Source: DATBSK01 sp964501785
Lineage (GTDB): Bacteria; Actinomycetota; Acidimicrobiia; IMCC26256; PALSA-555
Assembly: GCA_964501785.1 (NCBI GenBank)
Contig: CAZCUD010000007.1
Coordinates: 142,260-206,259 of the forward strand
Length of the DNA stretch: 64,000 nt
Direction of reading: 5' to 3'
The translations under genes and the position numbers were made by a program. Below, piece after piece: positions 17,013 to 24,758 of the stretch; position 1 is the first letter of the stretch, and each line of letters starts with the position of its first letter. A model generated the notes under the pieces. That model was not told the origin of the DNA, searched no databases, and saw only the letters and a list, made by a program, of their open reading frames with translations.

Positions 17013-17442
17013 TCCGACCGCCGAACGAGGGCGTCAGCTCCGCGATCGAACGCCATCGGTGCCCGGACATCAGCAGGTGGTCGAGCAGCTCGACGTGGTC
17101 GGCACGACACTCGACCCGGAGTCCCTCGAAGCGGGCGACGTCGGCGGCGGTGGGCGTGACCCGTGCCGGCGCGACGAACGTGACGAGCACGAGCTCACGG
17201 GCCCGGAGCTCCTCGGCGACGAGGCGCAGGTGCTCGGCGCACAGCTCGGGCACGGGGCCGTCACGCTCGGGGAACCGGGACGCGATCCCGCACAGGTACG
17301 ACGACCGGTCGAGGCCGAGGATCAGCTCCCCGTCGTCGAGGTCGTCGGTGACCGCATCGTGCAGCAGCGCGGCGACGTCGTCGGGGCCGAGGAGCCGGAG
17401 CAGGTCGCGGTCGTCGTCTCGTGCCGGTTCGCAAGGCGCCAT
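16981..17442 (-). CDS. Degenerate RadC/JAB-like domain protein
   Basis: The 153-aa product resembles the C-terminal JAB (MPN+) domain of RadC. The segment TPTAADVARFEGLRVECRAD followed by HVELLDHLLMSGHRWRSIAEL corresponds to the RadC 'PSxxDxxxTxxL... LLDHIIVGxxxxxSxxE' region. The metal-binding HNHPSGD block, which should come just before, is replaced by FVAPARV, so the zinc ligands appear lost. The start at ATG 17442 is fixed by an AGGAGG site 7 bases upstream. A LexA-type box lies about 100 bp upstream. The family call rests on motif resemblance only and is tentative. Confidence 0.55.
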   Translation of the reverse strand: MAPCEPARDDDRDLLRLLGPDDVAALLHDAVTDDLDDGELILGLDRSSYLCGIASRFPERDGPVPELCAEHLRLVAEELRARELVLVTFVAPARVTPTAADVARFEGLRVECRADHVELLDHLLMSGHRWRSIAELTPSFGGRINPADGDHAA

Positions 17443-17544
17443 GGCGCGTCCTCCTGAGGTCGTGCCGTCGGGGGAAGCGCCGTGATGCGACGAGCGTGGT
17501 GAGTGGTGCGGCGACGCACGGGCCGGGGGGCCCGCCTCGGCGAT

Positions 17545-17560
17545 CCGAACAGACGTTCGA
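17545..17560. promoter_or_regulatory. LexA/SOS-type box
   Basis: CCGAACAGACGTTCGA matches the actinobacterial SOS-box pattern TCGAAC-N4-GTTCGA at 11 of the 12 defined positions; only the first T is a C. It lies in the 260-bp region between the divergent RadC-like gene (start 17442) and the alpha/beta hydrolase (start 17703). Its core is identical to the box at 48088-48103. Confidence 0.7.
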
Positions 17561-17702
17561 TCCCACGCCGAGCATGACACGCCGCGGTGACGACGGTGAC
17601 GGGAGAGACGACGGCGCGTACGTTGCCCGTCAGGCCGGCGACTCGACGAGGTCGAGATCCGTGGTCGGCGGTCCAGGAGGGTGCCGAGGGAGGAGGCAGT
17701 TG

Positions 17703-18899
17703 GTGGGACGGTTCTTCGACGACGCAGATCTCGACTTCGCGGTGCTCCTCGCGTTGGGCTTCGCGTACCACGGCACGGCCGACGTCGGTGAGGTGCTGGC
17801 GACGATCGACGGCGTCCCCGACGGTGACCGCGACGCGTGGGTGCACGCGTGGCGGTCGACCGCCGACCGGCTCCGCAACGAGGCCGACGCGGCGGAGCGC
17901 GCGGGTCACCGCGTCAGCGCGCGCTCGAAGCTGCTGCGAGCATCCACCTACTACGACCATGCGTCCTCCGGAAGTCCGGGGACCTCTGATCCCGACGGCT
18001 ACGACCGGTACTGGGAGCTGCACCGCGACTGCTGGGATCGAGCGGCTGCGCTGTTCGACCCGCCGGTGGAGCCCGTGTCCGTTCCGTACGAGGGCACCGA
18101 GCTCGCGGGCTACTTCTTCGCGCCGGACACGAGCGGCGCACGCCGCCCGACGTTGATCCTCAACAACGGGTCCGACGGACCCGTCATCTCCATGTGGAGC
18201 CTGGGCGGGCACGCTGCGATCCAGCGAGGTTGGAATGCGATCACCTTCGACGGACCGGGTCAGGGCGCCGCGCTGCATCGCCAGGGACTGCACTTCCGGC
18301 ACGACTGGGAGAAGGTCGTGACCCCCGTCGTCGACTACCTGCACACGCGGCCCGACGTCGACACCGATCGGATCGCGCTCCAGGGCGTGAGCCAGGCCGG
18401 CTACTGGGCGCCACGAGCCGCCGCGCACGAGTCGCGGATCTCGGCGCTGGTCGCCGATCCGGGCGTGATCGACGTCGCCGCGTCGTGGGAGGCGCACCTG
18501 CCGAAGGAGATGGTGCAGCTGCTCGACGAGGGCAACCAGCACGACTTCGACGCGCTGATGGCTTCCGGCGACGACGCGCAGCAGGCGGTGCTCGCGTGGC
18601 GCATGGCCCCCTACGGGACGTCGTCTCCGTTCGAGGCGTTCACGGCGGCGCGAGCGATGCACCTCGACGACGCGACCATCGCCCGCATCACGTGCCCGAC
18701 GCTCGTCACCGATCCGGACAACGAGCAGTTCTGGCCGGGCCAGTCCCAGGCCCTCTACGACGAGCTCACGTGTGCACGGAAGGACATCGTGCGGTTCACC
18801 ACTGCGGAGGGTGCCGACTGGCACTGCGAGCCCGCGGCGCAGAGCCTGCGGGACGAGCGGGTGTTCGACTGGCTCGAGGAGGTCCTCGAGATCGGGTGA
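17703..18899 (+). CDS. Alpha/beta hydrolase, dihydropseudooxynicotine-hydrolase-like
   Basis: The 398-aa protein has an N-terminal helical cap (about 130 residues) before the hydrolase core, as in 2,6-dihydropseudooxynicotine hydrolase and related C-C bond hydrolases. The catalytic residues are visible: Ser in GVSQAGYWAPRAAA, Asp in TLVTDPDNEQFWPGQ and His in AEGADWHCEPAAQ. I chose GTG 17703 because a GGGAGGAGG site ends 6 bases upstream and the cap starts there. The longer open frame to the left is not credible. The true substrate is unknown. Confidence 0.82.
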   Translation: MGRFFDDADLDFAVLLALGFAYHGTADVGEVLATIDGVPDGDRDAWVHAWRSTADRLRNEADAAERAGHRVSARSKLLRASTYYDHASSGSPGTSDPDGYDRYWELHRDCWDRAAALFDPPVEPVSVPYEGTELAGYFFAPDTSGARRPTLILNNGSDGPVISMWSLGGHAAIQRGWNAITFDGPGQGAALHRQGLHFRHDWEKVVTPVVDYLHTRPDVDTDRIALQGVSQAGYWAPRAAAHESRISALVADPGVIDVAASWEAHLPKEMVQLLDEGNQHDFDALMASGDDAQQAVLAWRMAPYGTSSPFEAFTAARAMHLDDATIARITCPTLVTDPDNEQFWPGQSQALYDELTCARKDIVRFTTAEGADWHCEPAAQSLRDERVFDWLEEVLEIG

Positions 18900-18929
18900 G
18901 GTTCGCCGCGACGTGCCGCGCGGCGAGCG

Positions 18930-19706
18930 TCAGTCGGCCAGGTCGATCACGAGCGGCGCGTGGTCGGACGGGAGCTTGCCCTTGCGCGCGTTGCGGTCGA
19001 CGAGCGCCCACGTGACTCGATCGGCGACCGGTCGGGTGACGAGCGCGAGGTCGATGCGCATGCCGCGGTGCTGGTGGAAGTCACCGCCCCGGTAGTCCCA
19101 GTAGGTGAAGAGCCCGTCCTGGTCGTACACCTCGCGGAACGCGTCGACGAGGCCCCAGTCCTCGAGCGCGGCGATCGCGGCGCGCTCGGGCTCCGTGACG
19201 TGCGTCGCGCCGACGAACGCCTTGGGTGACCACACGTCCCGATCCTCGGGCGCGACGTTGAAGTCGCCGGTGACGACGATCGGGTCGGTCGGGGCCCGCG
19301 TGACCGCGAGCCAGTCCTTGAGGCAGCCGAGCCACGCGAGCTTGCGCTCGTAGTGGTCGGTGCCGACCTCGCGCCCGTTCGGCACGTAGACGCTGACGAC
19401 CTGCAGCCCGCCGCAGCGCGCGGTGAGCAGCCGCGCGTCACCCTCGTAGGGATCGACGAGGTCCTCGAAGCCGCTCGACACGTCACTGAGCCCGACCTTC
19501 GAGAGGATCGCGACCCCGTTCCACTGGCCCTGGCCGTGATGCGCCGCCTCGTAGCCGAGGGCCTCGAAGGTGAGCTGGGGGAACGCGTCGTCGGCGAGCT
19601 TGGTCTCCTGGAGGCACAGCACGTCGGGTGCCGCGTACTCGAGCCACTCCTCGACCCGTGGCAGGCGCTTGTTGAGCGAGTTGACGTTCCAGGTCGCGAT
19701 CCTCAT
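18930..19706 (-). CDS. xth: Exodeoxyribonuclease III (AP endonuclease)
   Basis: The 258-aa exonuclease III family enzyme has all the expected blocks: MRIATWNVNSLNKRL, VLCLQETKL (catalytic Glu), SVYVPNGREVGTDHYERKLAWL (Tyr/Asn region), VVTGDFNVAPEDRDVW, MRIDLALV and the final LPSDHAPLVIDL (catalytic His). It nicks DNA at abasic sites and removes blocked 3' ends in base-excision repair. ATG 19706 begins the first strand; it overlaps the upstream small membrane protein's stop by 4 bp. Confidence 0.94.
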   Translation of the reverse strand: MRIATWNVNSLNKRLPRVEEWLEYAAPDVLCLQETKLADDAFPQLTFEALGYEAAHHGQGQWNGVAILSKVGLSDVSSGFEDLVDPYEGDARLLTARCGGLQVVSVYVPNGREVGTDHYERKLAWLGCLKDWLAVTRAPTDPIVVTGDFNVAPEDRDVWSPKAFVGATHVTEPERAAIAALEDWGLVDAFREVYDQDGLFTYWDYRGGDFHQHRGMRIDLALVTRPVADRVTWALVDRNARKGKLPSDHAPLVIDLAD

Positions 19707-20026
19707 GGGTTCCCGCGTTCGTCGGTCGGTGGAGCCTCGGAGGGGCGGCTCGGCTGCGCGACGAACTGGCGCCGGAGGAGCACGAAGGCGACCCCCGCGA
19801 CCGCGAGCCCGACCACGACCGACACCACGATCGTGACGGTGCCCCCGCCGCCGCCCGACTCGTCGGTGACGGGCCCGACGCACCGGTCGCGGTCGCGCTC
19901 TCGGTCGGTGCCACACCGCTCACCCGACGGTCCTGTGCCGGCGCCGGCCGGGGTCGTCACGATGAGCGCCGTCGTCGTCAGCCCGAGCAGAGCGACCGCG
20001 AGCACCGAGACGAGTGCACCCCGCAT
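19703..20026 (-). CDS. Small membrane/secreted protein, unknown function
   Basis: The 107-aa protein has an N-terminal hydrophobic segment (ALVSVLAVALLGLTTTALIV) that may be a signal peptide. A charged Cys-containing stretch (GERCGTDRERDRDRCVGP) comes next, then a Gly run and a second membrane helix (TVTIVVSVVVGLAVAGVAFVLL), and a short cytoplasmic tail. It overlaps xth by 4 bp, so the two are translationally coupled, an odd partner for a DNA-repair enzyme. The two cysteines could pair outside the cell. Confidence 0.6.
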   Translation of the reverse strand: MRGALVSVLAVALLGLTTTALIVTTPAGAGTGPSGERCGTDRERDRDRCVGPVTDESGGGGGTVTIVVSVVVGLAVAGVAFVLLRRQFVAQPSRPSEAPPTDERGNP

Positions 20027-20100
20027 CCGCCTGACGTGCGTTGCTCGACCCTCGTGGCGAAGGTGAGCTACGCAACCAGACGAAGGCACGGGGCCGGAAC

Positions 20101-21555
20101 CTAGTGGTCGGGGTCGGGGTCGGGCGCAGCGGGCTCGGGGGCAGCGGGCTCGGGGGCTCGGGGCTCGGTGTAGCGCGGGTTGGCGACCGCGAGCTTGGCG
20201 CGGACGACGTCGACCACCGCGGCGACGACCGCGTCGTCCCCTTCGGTGGTCAGCAGCGAGCCGTCGCGGATGCCGGCCGCCAGCCCGCCGACGAGCTCGC
20301 GGCCGCTCCCCTCGTGCCCCAGCAGCGCGGCGAGGCGCGCGACGACGGGCGCGTCGACGGACGGTCCGAGGACGAGCTCGCGCTCGACGATCCCCAGCGC
20401 GTTCACGGCGACCCGGGCGTGGAACGCGCCGCGGCCCTCGAGCGCGGGCTGGACGTCCGACTCGACGTACTCCCGCACGGCCTCGAGCAGCTCGGCTGCG
20501 CTGGGACGGTCCTGGAGCGAGCGCGGTGCGGCGTCGGCCACGGGCTCGGGCAGCGGCGCGAGCGTCGCGACGACGTCGGGCACGAGCAGCGCCAGGAGGT
20601 CCCACTCGGTCTCCGCGATCCGACGTCCGAGCGTCGCCAGCTCGACCGAGCGCACGAGCCCCCCGAGGTGGGTGTGGGCCTGGATCGCGCAGATGAGACC
20701 CCACTTGAGGGTCCCGAACGCCTCCCACCACGCCAGCCGGTCTCGATCGACCCGCGCCCCGCCGGCCGCGGCATAGGCGTCGAGCAGCTCGTCGACGGTG
20801 CCGAAGCCGCCGACCGCTAGGTCGTCTCGCCCGAAGCGCCAGGACCGGACGCAGCACCACCCGAGGTCCTCGACCGGGTCGCCGAGATGGGCCAGCTCCC
20901 AGTCGAGGAGCGCGCGCAGGCCCTCGGGGCCGACGACGAGGTTGCCGTTGCGGAAGTCGCCGTGGACGAGTGCGGGCTCCGTCGGCTCCGGCGCGTCGCG
21001 CTCCAGGAGGCGCAGCGCCAGCTCGAACGCGGGGTGCGGCTCACCGATGCCGTCCAGGATCCCGCGGTACTGGTCGAGCTGCTCGCGCCCGCCGAGCACG
21101 GGGAGGTCGGGGAGCGACTCCACCGGCACCGCGTGCACGCGTGCCGCCTCCGCGCCCAGCTCCGCGGCGAGCGCGGCGCGCGCGCTCGCGTACTGCTCCT
21201 CACGCAGGATGCGGCGCGGGATCGTCTCGCCGTCGATGCGCACCATCACGAAGCCGTCGCCGAGCGCGTCGTCGGTGTCCAGCAGGTAGGCGACCTCGGG
21301 TGCGGTCACCCCCGCGGCGCGCGCCGCGCGCAGCACCTCGAACTCGGTCGCCCGGGCGGCGCCGAGCACGGTCGTGCTGGGGTCGCGACGGAGCACCAGA
21401 GGGTGCGCGGTGCCGCCGTCCTCGACGGCGTCGAACGCCCACGTCTCGCGCGACGCGCCTCCCGAGAGGCGGCGCAGGTCGGCGATCGTGACGCCGGCGC
21501 CGAGCCAGCGCGTCGTCGCCGCGGCGAGCGCAGCCTCGTCGATCGGCTCCGTCAC
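20101..21555 (-). CDS. APH-like phosphotransferase fused to a DUF6285-like domain
   Basis: The first 340 residues form an aminoglycoside phosphotransferase/choline kinase-like fold, with LRRLSGGASRETWAFDA, the LRRDPSTTVL strand, LVHGDFRNGNLVVGPEGLRALLDWELAHLGDPVEDLGW (catalytic HGDxxxxN and the DWE metal site). After a linker, about 120 residues from RSLQDRPSAAELLEAVREY to ANPRY match the DUF6285-type helical domain. GTG 21555 is chosen because it overlaps the upstream stop by 4 bp. Such kinases often sit beside acyl-CoA dehydrogenases in actinobacteria; the acceptor is unknown. Confidence 0.85.
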   Translation of the reverse strand: MTEPIDEAALAAATTRWLGAGVTIADLRRLSGGASRETWAFDAVEDGGTAHPLVLRRDPSTTVLGAARATEFEVLRAARAAGVTAPEVAYLLDTDDALGDGFVMVRIDGETIPRRILREEQYASARAALAAELGAEAARVHAVPVESLPDLPVLGGREQLDQYRGILDGIGEPHPAFELALRLLERDAPEPTEPALVHGDFRNGNLVVGPEGLRALLDWELAHLGDPVEDLGWCCVRSWRFGRDDLAVGGFGTVDELLDAYAAAGGARVDRDRLAWWEAFGTLKWGLICAIQAHTHLGGLVRSVELATLGRRIAETEWDLLALLVPDVVATLAPLPEPVADAAPRSLQDRPSAAELLEAVREYVESDVQPALEGRGAFHARVAVNALGIVERELVLGPSVDAPVVARLAALLGHEGSGRELVGGLAAGIRDGSLLTTEGDDAVVAAVVDVVRAKLAVANPRYTEPRAPEPAAPEPAAPDPDPDH

Positions 21556-22550
21556 GATCCCTCGCGTCGGTGACCCTCGGCGAGCGCAATGAGCGCGTCG
21601 CGGTCGATCGCGTCGCTCGGCGCGGCCGCCACCCGGCACTTCGTGCGTGCCCGCAACGTCGCGGTGCGCCGACCGCCCTCGAGGACCGCGCGCTCACCGA
21701 GGATCGCCCCCGGGCCGACCTCCGCGAGCGGCTCCCCGTCGACGATCACGTCGAGCACCCCGTCGAGCAGGAGGAACAGCTCGTCACCGGGATCTCCTTG
21801 CTCGCACAGCGCCGCGCCCTTCTTGACGGTGCGGATCTCCGGGTCGTGTCCGCCGCGCATGATCGTCGTCGAGAGCTGACGCTCGAGCGCGGTCTCGACC
21901 GCGGTGACGTACGCCTTCGAGTCCTCTCGACCCCAGGGCGTGCGCTTGCCGAACTGGTGGCCGTACCACTCCTTGAAGTCGGCGAGTCCCGCCTTCGCGT
22001 CCAGTGCACCCGCGGCGTCGTAGATCCAGTGACGTGGGAACCGACTCGCGCCCAACAGCTCGTACTCCGAGGTGCCGTCGGCGTGCAGCGTCAGCGCGAG
22101 CGTCGTCCACACGTCGGGTGGCTTCAGGCGGAAGAACGGCGGATGCTTCACCGCCCTCGGTGCCGGGAGCGGCGCGCGGCCACCGGTGGTCTGGACGAAG
22201 CGCGCCGAGGTGCCGCGCAGCTCGGGGTCGTGGCGGATGTCGGGCAGCGCCACGGGCTCGAAGCGCGCGCTCTTGCCCGCAACGCTCACAGTGGTCAAGC
22301 CCATGTGCCCGCCGCCCTCGTAGCCGCAGTCGACGATGCGGCCGTCGCGCACCTCGATCCAGGCCCGGAGGTCGTTGGCGAAGCGGAACCGAGCGGACGC
22401 CTTGAGCTCGTCGAGGTCACCGGCGACGACGCGGTCGGGCGGCGGCTCGTCGTAGTGGGTCACGCCCACCTCGAACACCTGCTTGGGAAGGCCGGTCACG
22501 GCCTCCGACGGGATCCAGGAGACCGAGAGCACGGACGACTCGATGCGCAT
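21552..22550 (-). CDS. Cyclic-nucleotide-binding domain protein
   Basis: The 332-aa protein has a novel N-terminal part of about 230 residues (beta-rich, VSWIPSEAVTGLPKQVFEVG) and a C-terminal cNMP-binding barrel. The barrel begins at TVKKGAALCEQGDPGDELFLLLDGVLDV and has the phosphate-binding-cassette region PGAILGERAVLEGGRRTATLRA, with the conserved Gly-Glu-x-Ala and Arg-x-Ala. It lacks an HTH, so it is not a Crp-type activator. It is divergent from a gene encoding a nucleotidyl cyclase, which suggests that it senses the product. Confidence 0.85.
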   Translation of the reverse strand: MRIESSVLSVSWIPSEAVTGLPKQVFEVGVTHYDEPPPDRVVAGDLDELKASARFRFANDLRAWIEVRDGRIVDCGYEGGGHMGLTTVSVAGKSARFEPVALPDIRHDPELRGTSARFVQTTGGRAPLPAPRAVKHPPFFRLKPPDVWTTLALTLHADGTSEYELLGASRFPRHWIYDAAGALDAKAGLADFKEWYGHQFGKRTPWGREDSKAYVTAVETALERQLSTTIMRGGHDPEIRTVKKGAALCEQGDPGDELFLLLDGVLDVIVDGEPLAEVGPGAILGERAVLEGGRRTATLRARTKCRVAAAPSDAIDRDALIALAEGHRREGS

Positions 22551-22648
22551 CCCCGGACGGTAGGACGCCGGGCGATGATGGGCGAGCGCGCCCGCCGATG
22601 GGCGAGGCTGGCAGCATCGGGGACCGCGGACCGCACGAGGGAGCAGCG

Positions 22649-24007
22649 ATGGACGACGAGGCGCCGGAGGGCCGCGGCATCACGGTCTTCCTCGCGGACG
22701 ACAACGTGATCGTCCGCGAAGGGGTCCGCGCGCTGCTGGCGCTCGAGGACGACCTCGAGGTCGTCGGGGTCGCGGGCGACTACGACGAGCTGGTCGCCGG
22801 GGCCGAGGCGGCGGCGCCGCAGGTGATCGTCACCGACATCCGGATGCCGCCGAGCTTCCAGTCCGAGGGCATCGACGCGGCGAAGCAGGTGCGGAAGCGA
22901 CACCCGGGGACGGGCGTCGTCGTGCTGTCGCAGTTCGACGATCCCGAGTACGCCCTGGCCCTGCTCGCCGACGGTGCCGAGGGCTACGCCTACCTCCTCA
23001 AGGACCGCGTCGCCGAAGGCGACCAGCTCGCGCGCGCGGTCCGCGAGGTCGCCACCGGCGGCTCCGTGCTCGACCCGAAGATCGTCGAGTCGCTCGTCGC
23101 GCCGGTGACGGCCGACGGCGGGCTGACCGCCGACGAGGAGGAGCTGCTCCAGCAGGTCGCCGAGGGCAGGCCGATCAAGGTGATCGCCGTCGCGCGCCAG
23201 ACCACGCCGGCCGCGGTCAACGACGACGTCGAACGGCTCTTCCTCAAGCTTTCGCACGGCGCGAGCGCGGGCACCGCAGGCTCGCTGAAGCGTCTGCGGA
23301 TGCTGCACCAGGCGATCGTCGACCGCGAGGAGCAGGGTGAGACGCTGAGCCGCCTGCTGCCAGGCGGCGTCGCCGACATCATCCGGGACGAGGGCCTCGA
23401 GATCGGAGATACCCGTGACCTCGACGTGACCGTCCTCATGGCCGACATCCGGGGCTACTCCGCGATCTCCGAGCACGCCGACCCGAGCGCGCTGGCGCGC
23501 CAGCTCAACGAGCACCGCGCCGCGATGAACCGGGCGATCATCGACGCGGGCGGCACGGTGATGCAGTTCATCGGCGACGCGGTGATGGCGTCGTTCGGCG
23601 CGCCCGTCCCGGAGCCCCACCACGCCGATCGGGCGTACCGGGCCGCGCTCGCGATGCTCGAGCTCCAGGCCGGCGTCAACGAGCGCTGGCGCGCGGCGGG
23701 CCTGCCGGAGTTCGGTCTCGGGATCGGGCTCTCGACCGGCCCGGTCGCGGCCGCGCTGCTCGGGTCCGAGGAACGACTCGAGTACACGCTCATCGGCGAC
23801 ACGGTGAACCTCGCGCAGCGGCTCCAGGACCTCGCGCGTCCGGCGGGCCGCATCGTGCTCAGCGGCGCGACCCTCGACGCGCTGAGCGAACCCCCGTCCG
23901 ACGCCACCCTGCTCGACGACCTCCACGTGAAGGGCCGCGAGGGCGCGGTGCGGGCGTACTGGATCGAGGTGCCGGGCGCGGGGCCTGCCGAGGGCGCCGG
24001 GGCATGA
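22649..24007 (+). CDS. Receiver-HTH-nucleotidyl cyclase hybrid regulator
   Basis: The 452-aa protein has an N-terminal response-regulator receiver (FLADDNVIVREGVRAL, VIVTDIRMPP with the phosphorylatable Asp, and the LLKDRV lysine). It then has a LuxR/GerE-like helical segment (GGLTADEEELLQQVAEGRPI...AAVNDDVERLFLKL) and a class III cyclase domain. The cyclase keeps both metal aspartates (LMADIRGYSAISE, QFIGDAVMASFG) and the LIGDTVNLAQRL asparagine/arginine. It probably makes cAMP or cGMP in response to a histidine kinase. ATG 22649 follows a GAGGGAGCAG site. Its stop overlaps the ABC ATPase start. Confidence 0.88.
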   Translation: MDDEAPEGRGITVFLADDNVIVREGVRALLALEDDLEVVGVAGDYDELVAGAEAAAPQVIVTDIRMPPSFQSEGIDAAKQVRKRHPGTGVVVLSQFDDPEYALALLADGAEGYAYLLKDRVAEGDQLARAVREVATGGSVLDPKIVESLVAPVTADGGLTADEEELLQQVAEGRPIKVIAVARQTTPAAVNDDVERLFLKLSHGASAGTAGSLKRLRMLHQAIVDREEQGETLSRLLPGGVADIIRDEGLEIGDTRDLDVTVLMADIRGYSAISEHADPSALARQLNEHRAAMNRAIIDAGGTVMQFIGDAVMASFGAPVPEPHHADRAYRAALAMLELQAGVNERWRAAGLPEFGLGIGLSTGPVAAALLGSEERLEYTLIGDTVNLAQRLQDLARPAGRIVLSGATLDALSEPPSDATLLDDLHVKGREGAVRAYWIEVPGAGPAEGAGA

Positions 24008-24726
24008 CCGACGAGTCGAGCGATGCCGTCGTCCTGACTCGCGGCCTCCGCAAGTCGTTCGAGTCCGAGGGCATGCCGGTGCGAGCGCTTCGCGGCGTCG
24101 ACCTCGAGATCCGACCCGGTGAGTTCGTCGCGGTGATGGGACCGTCGGGTTGCGGCAAGTCGACGCTGCTCAACCTCGTCGCCGGGCTCGACACTCCGAC
24201 CGACGGCGAGATCGCGGTCGCCGGCGAATCGCTCGTCGGGAAGACCGAGGACGAGCTGGCCGTCATGCGCCGCCGCCACATCGGCATCGTCTTCCAGTTC
24301 TTCAACCTCCTCGAAGGAATGAGCGTCCTCGAGAACGTGACCCTGCCCGCAGTCATCGCCGGGGCTCCACGACGACGCGCCGAGCTGCGGGCGCGCGAGC
24401 TCCTCGACCTCCTGGGCCTTGCCGACAAGGCGCCCGACGCTCCGGGTGTGCTCTCCGGCGGCCAGCGCCAGCGGCTCGCGATCGCGAGGGCGCTCGCGAA
24501 CGAGCCCACGATCGTCCTCGCCGATGAGCCCACCGGTGCGCTCGACTCCGAGGGCGGTCGCGAGGTGCTCGCGCTGTTCCGACGCCTCCACGCCGGAGGA
24601 CTGACGATCCTCATGGTGACGCACGACGAGAGCGTCGCTGCCGCGAGCGATCGCGTGGTGCACATGCGCGACGGTCGGGTCGTCGGCGACACCGTGACCG
24701 CCGCGACGAGCGCGGTTCGGCCGTAG
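24004..24726 (+). CDS. ABC transporter ATP-binding protein (LolD/MacB-type)
   Basis: The 240-aa ATPase has Walker A (MGPSGCGKSTLLN), Q-loop (VFQFFNLLEGMSVLENV), signature (LSGGQRQRLAIARAL), Walker B (IVLADEPTGALD) and the switch histidine (MVTHDE). The sequence around the Q-loop is typical of the LolD/MacB class that pairs with FtsX-like permeases, matching the next gene. It overlaps the cyclase gene by 4 bp. Confidence 0.95.
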   Translation: MTDESSDAVVLTRGLRKSFESEGMPVRALRGVDLEIRPGEFVAVMGPSGCGKSTLLNLVAGLDTPTDGEIAVAGESLVGKTEDELAVMRRRHIGIVFQFFNLLEGMSVLENVTLPAVIAGAPRRRAELRARELLDLLGLADKAPDAPGVLSGGQRQRLAIARALANEPTIVLADEPTGALDSEGGREVLALFRRLHAGGLTILMVTHDESVAAASDRVVHMRDGRVVGDTVTAATSAVRP

Positions 24727-24758
24727 CGAGCCGTGCCGATCATCGAGAGCGAGCTCGC

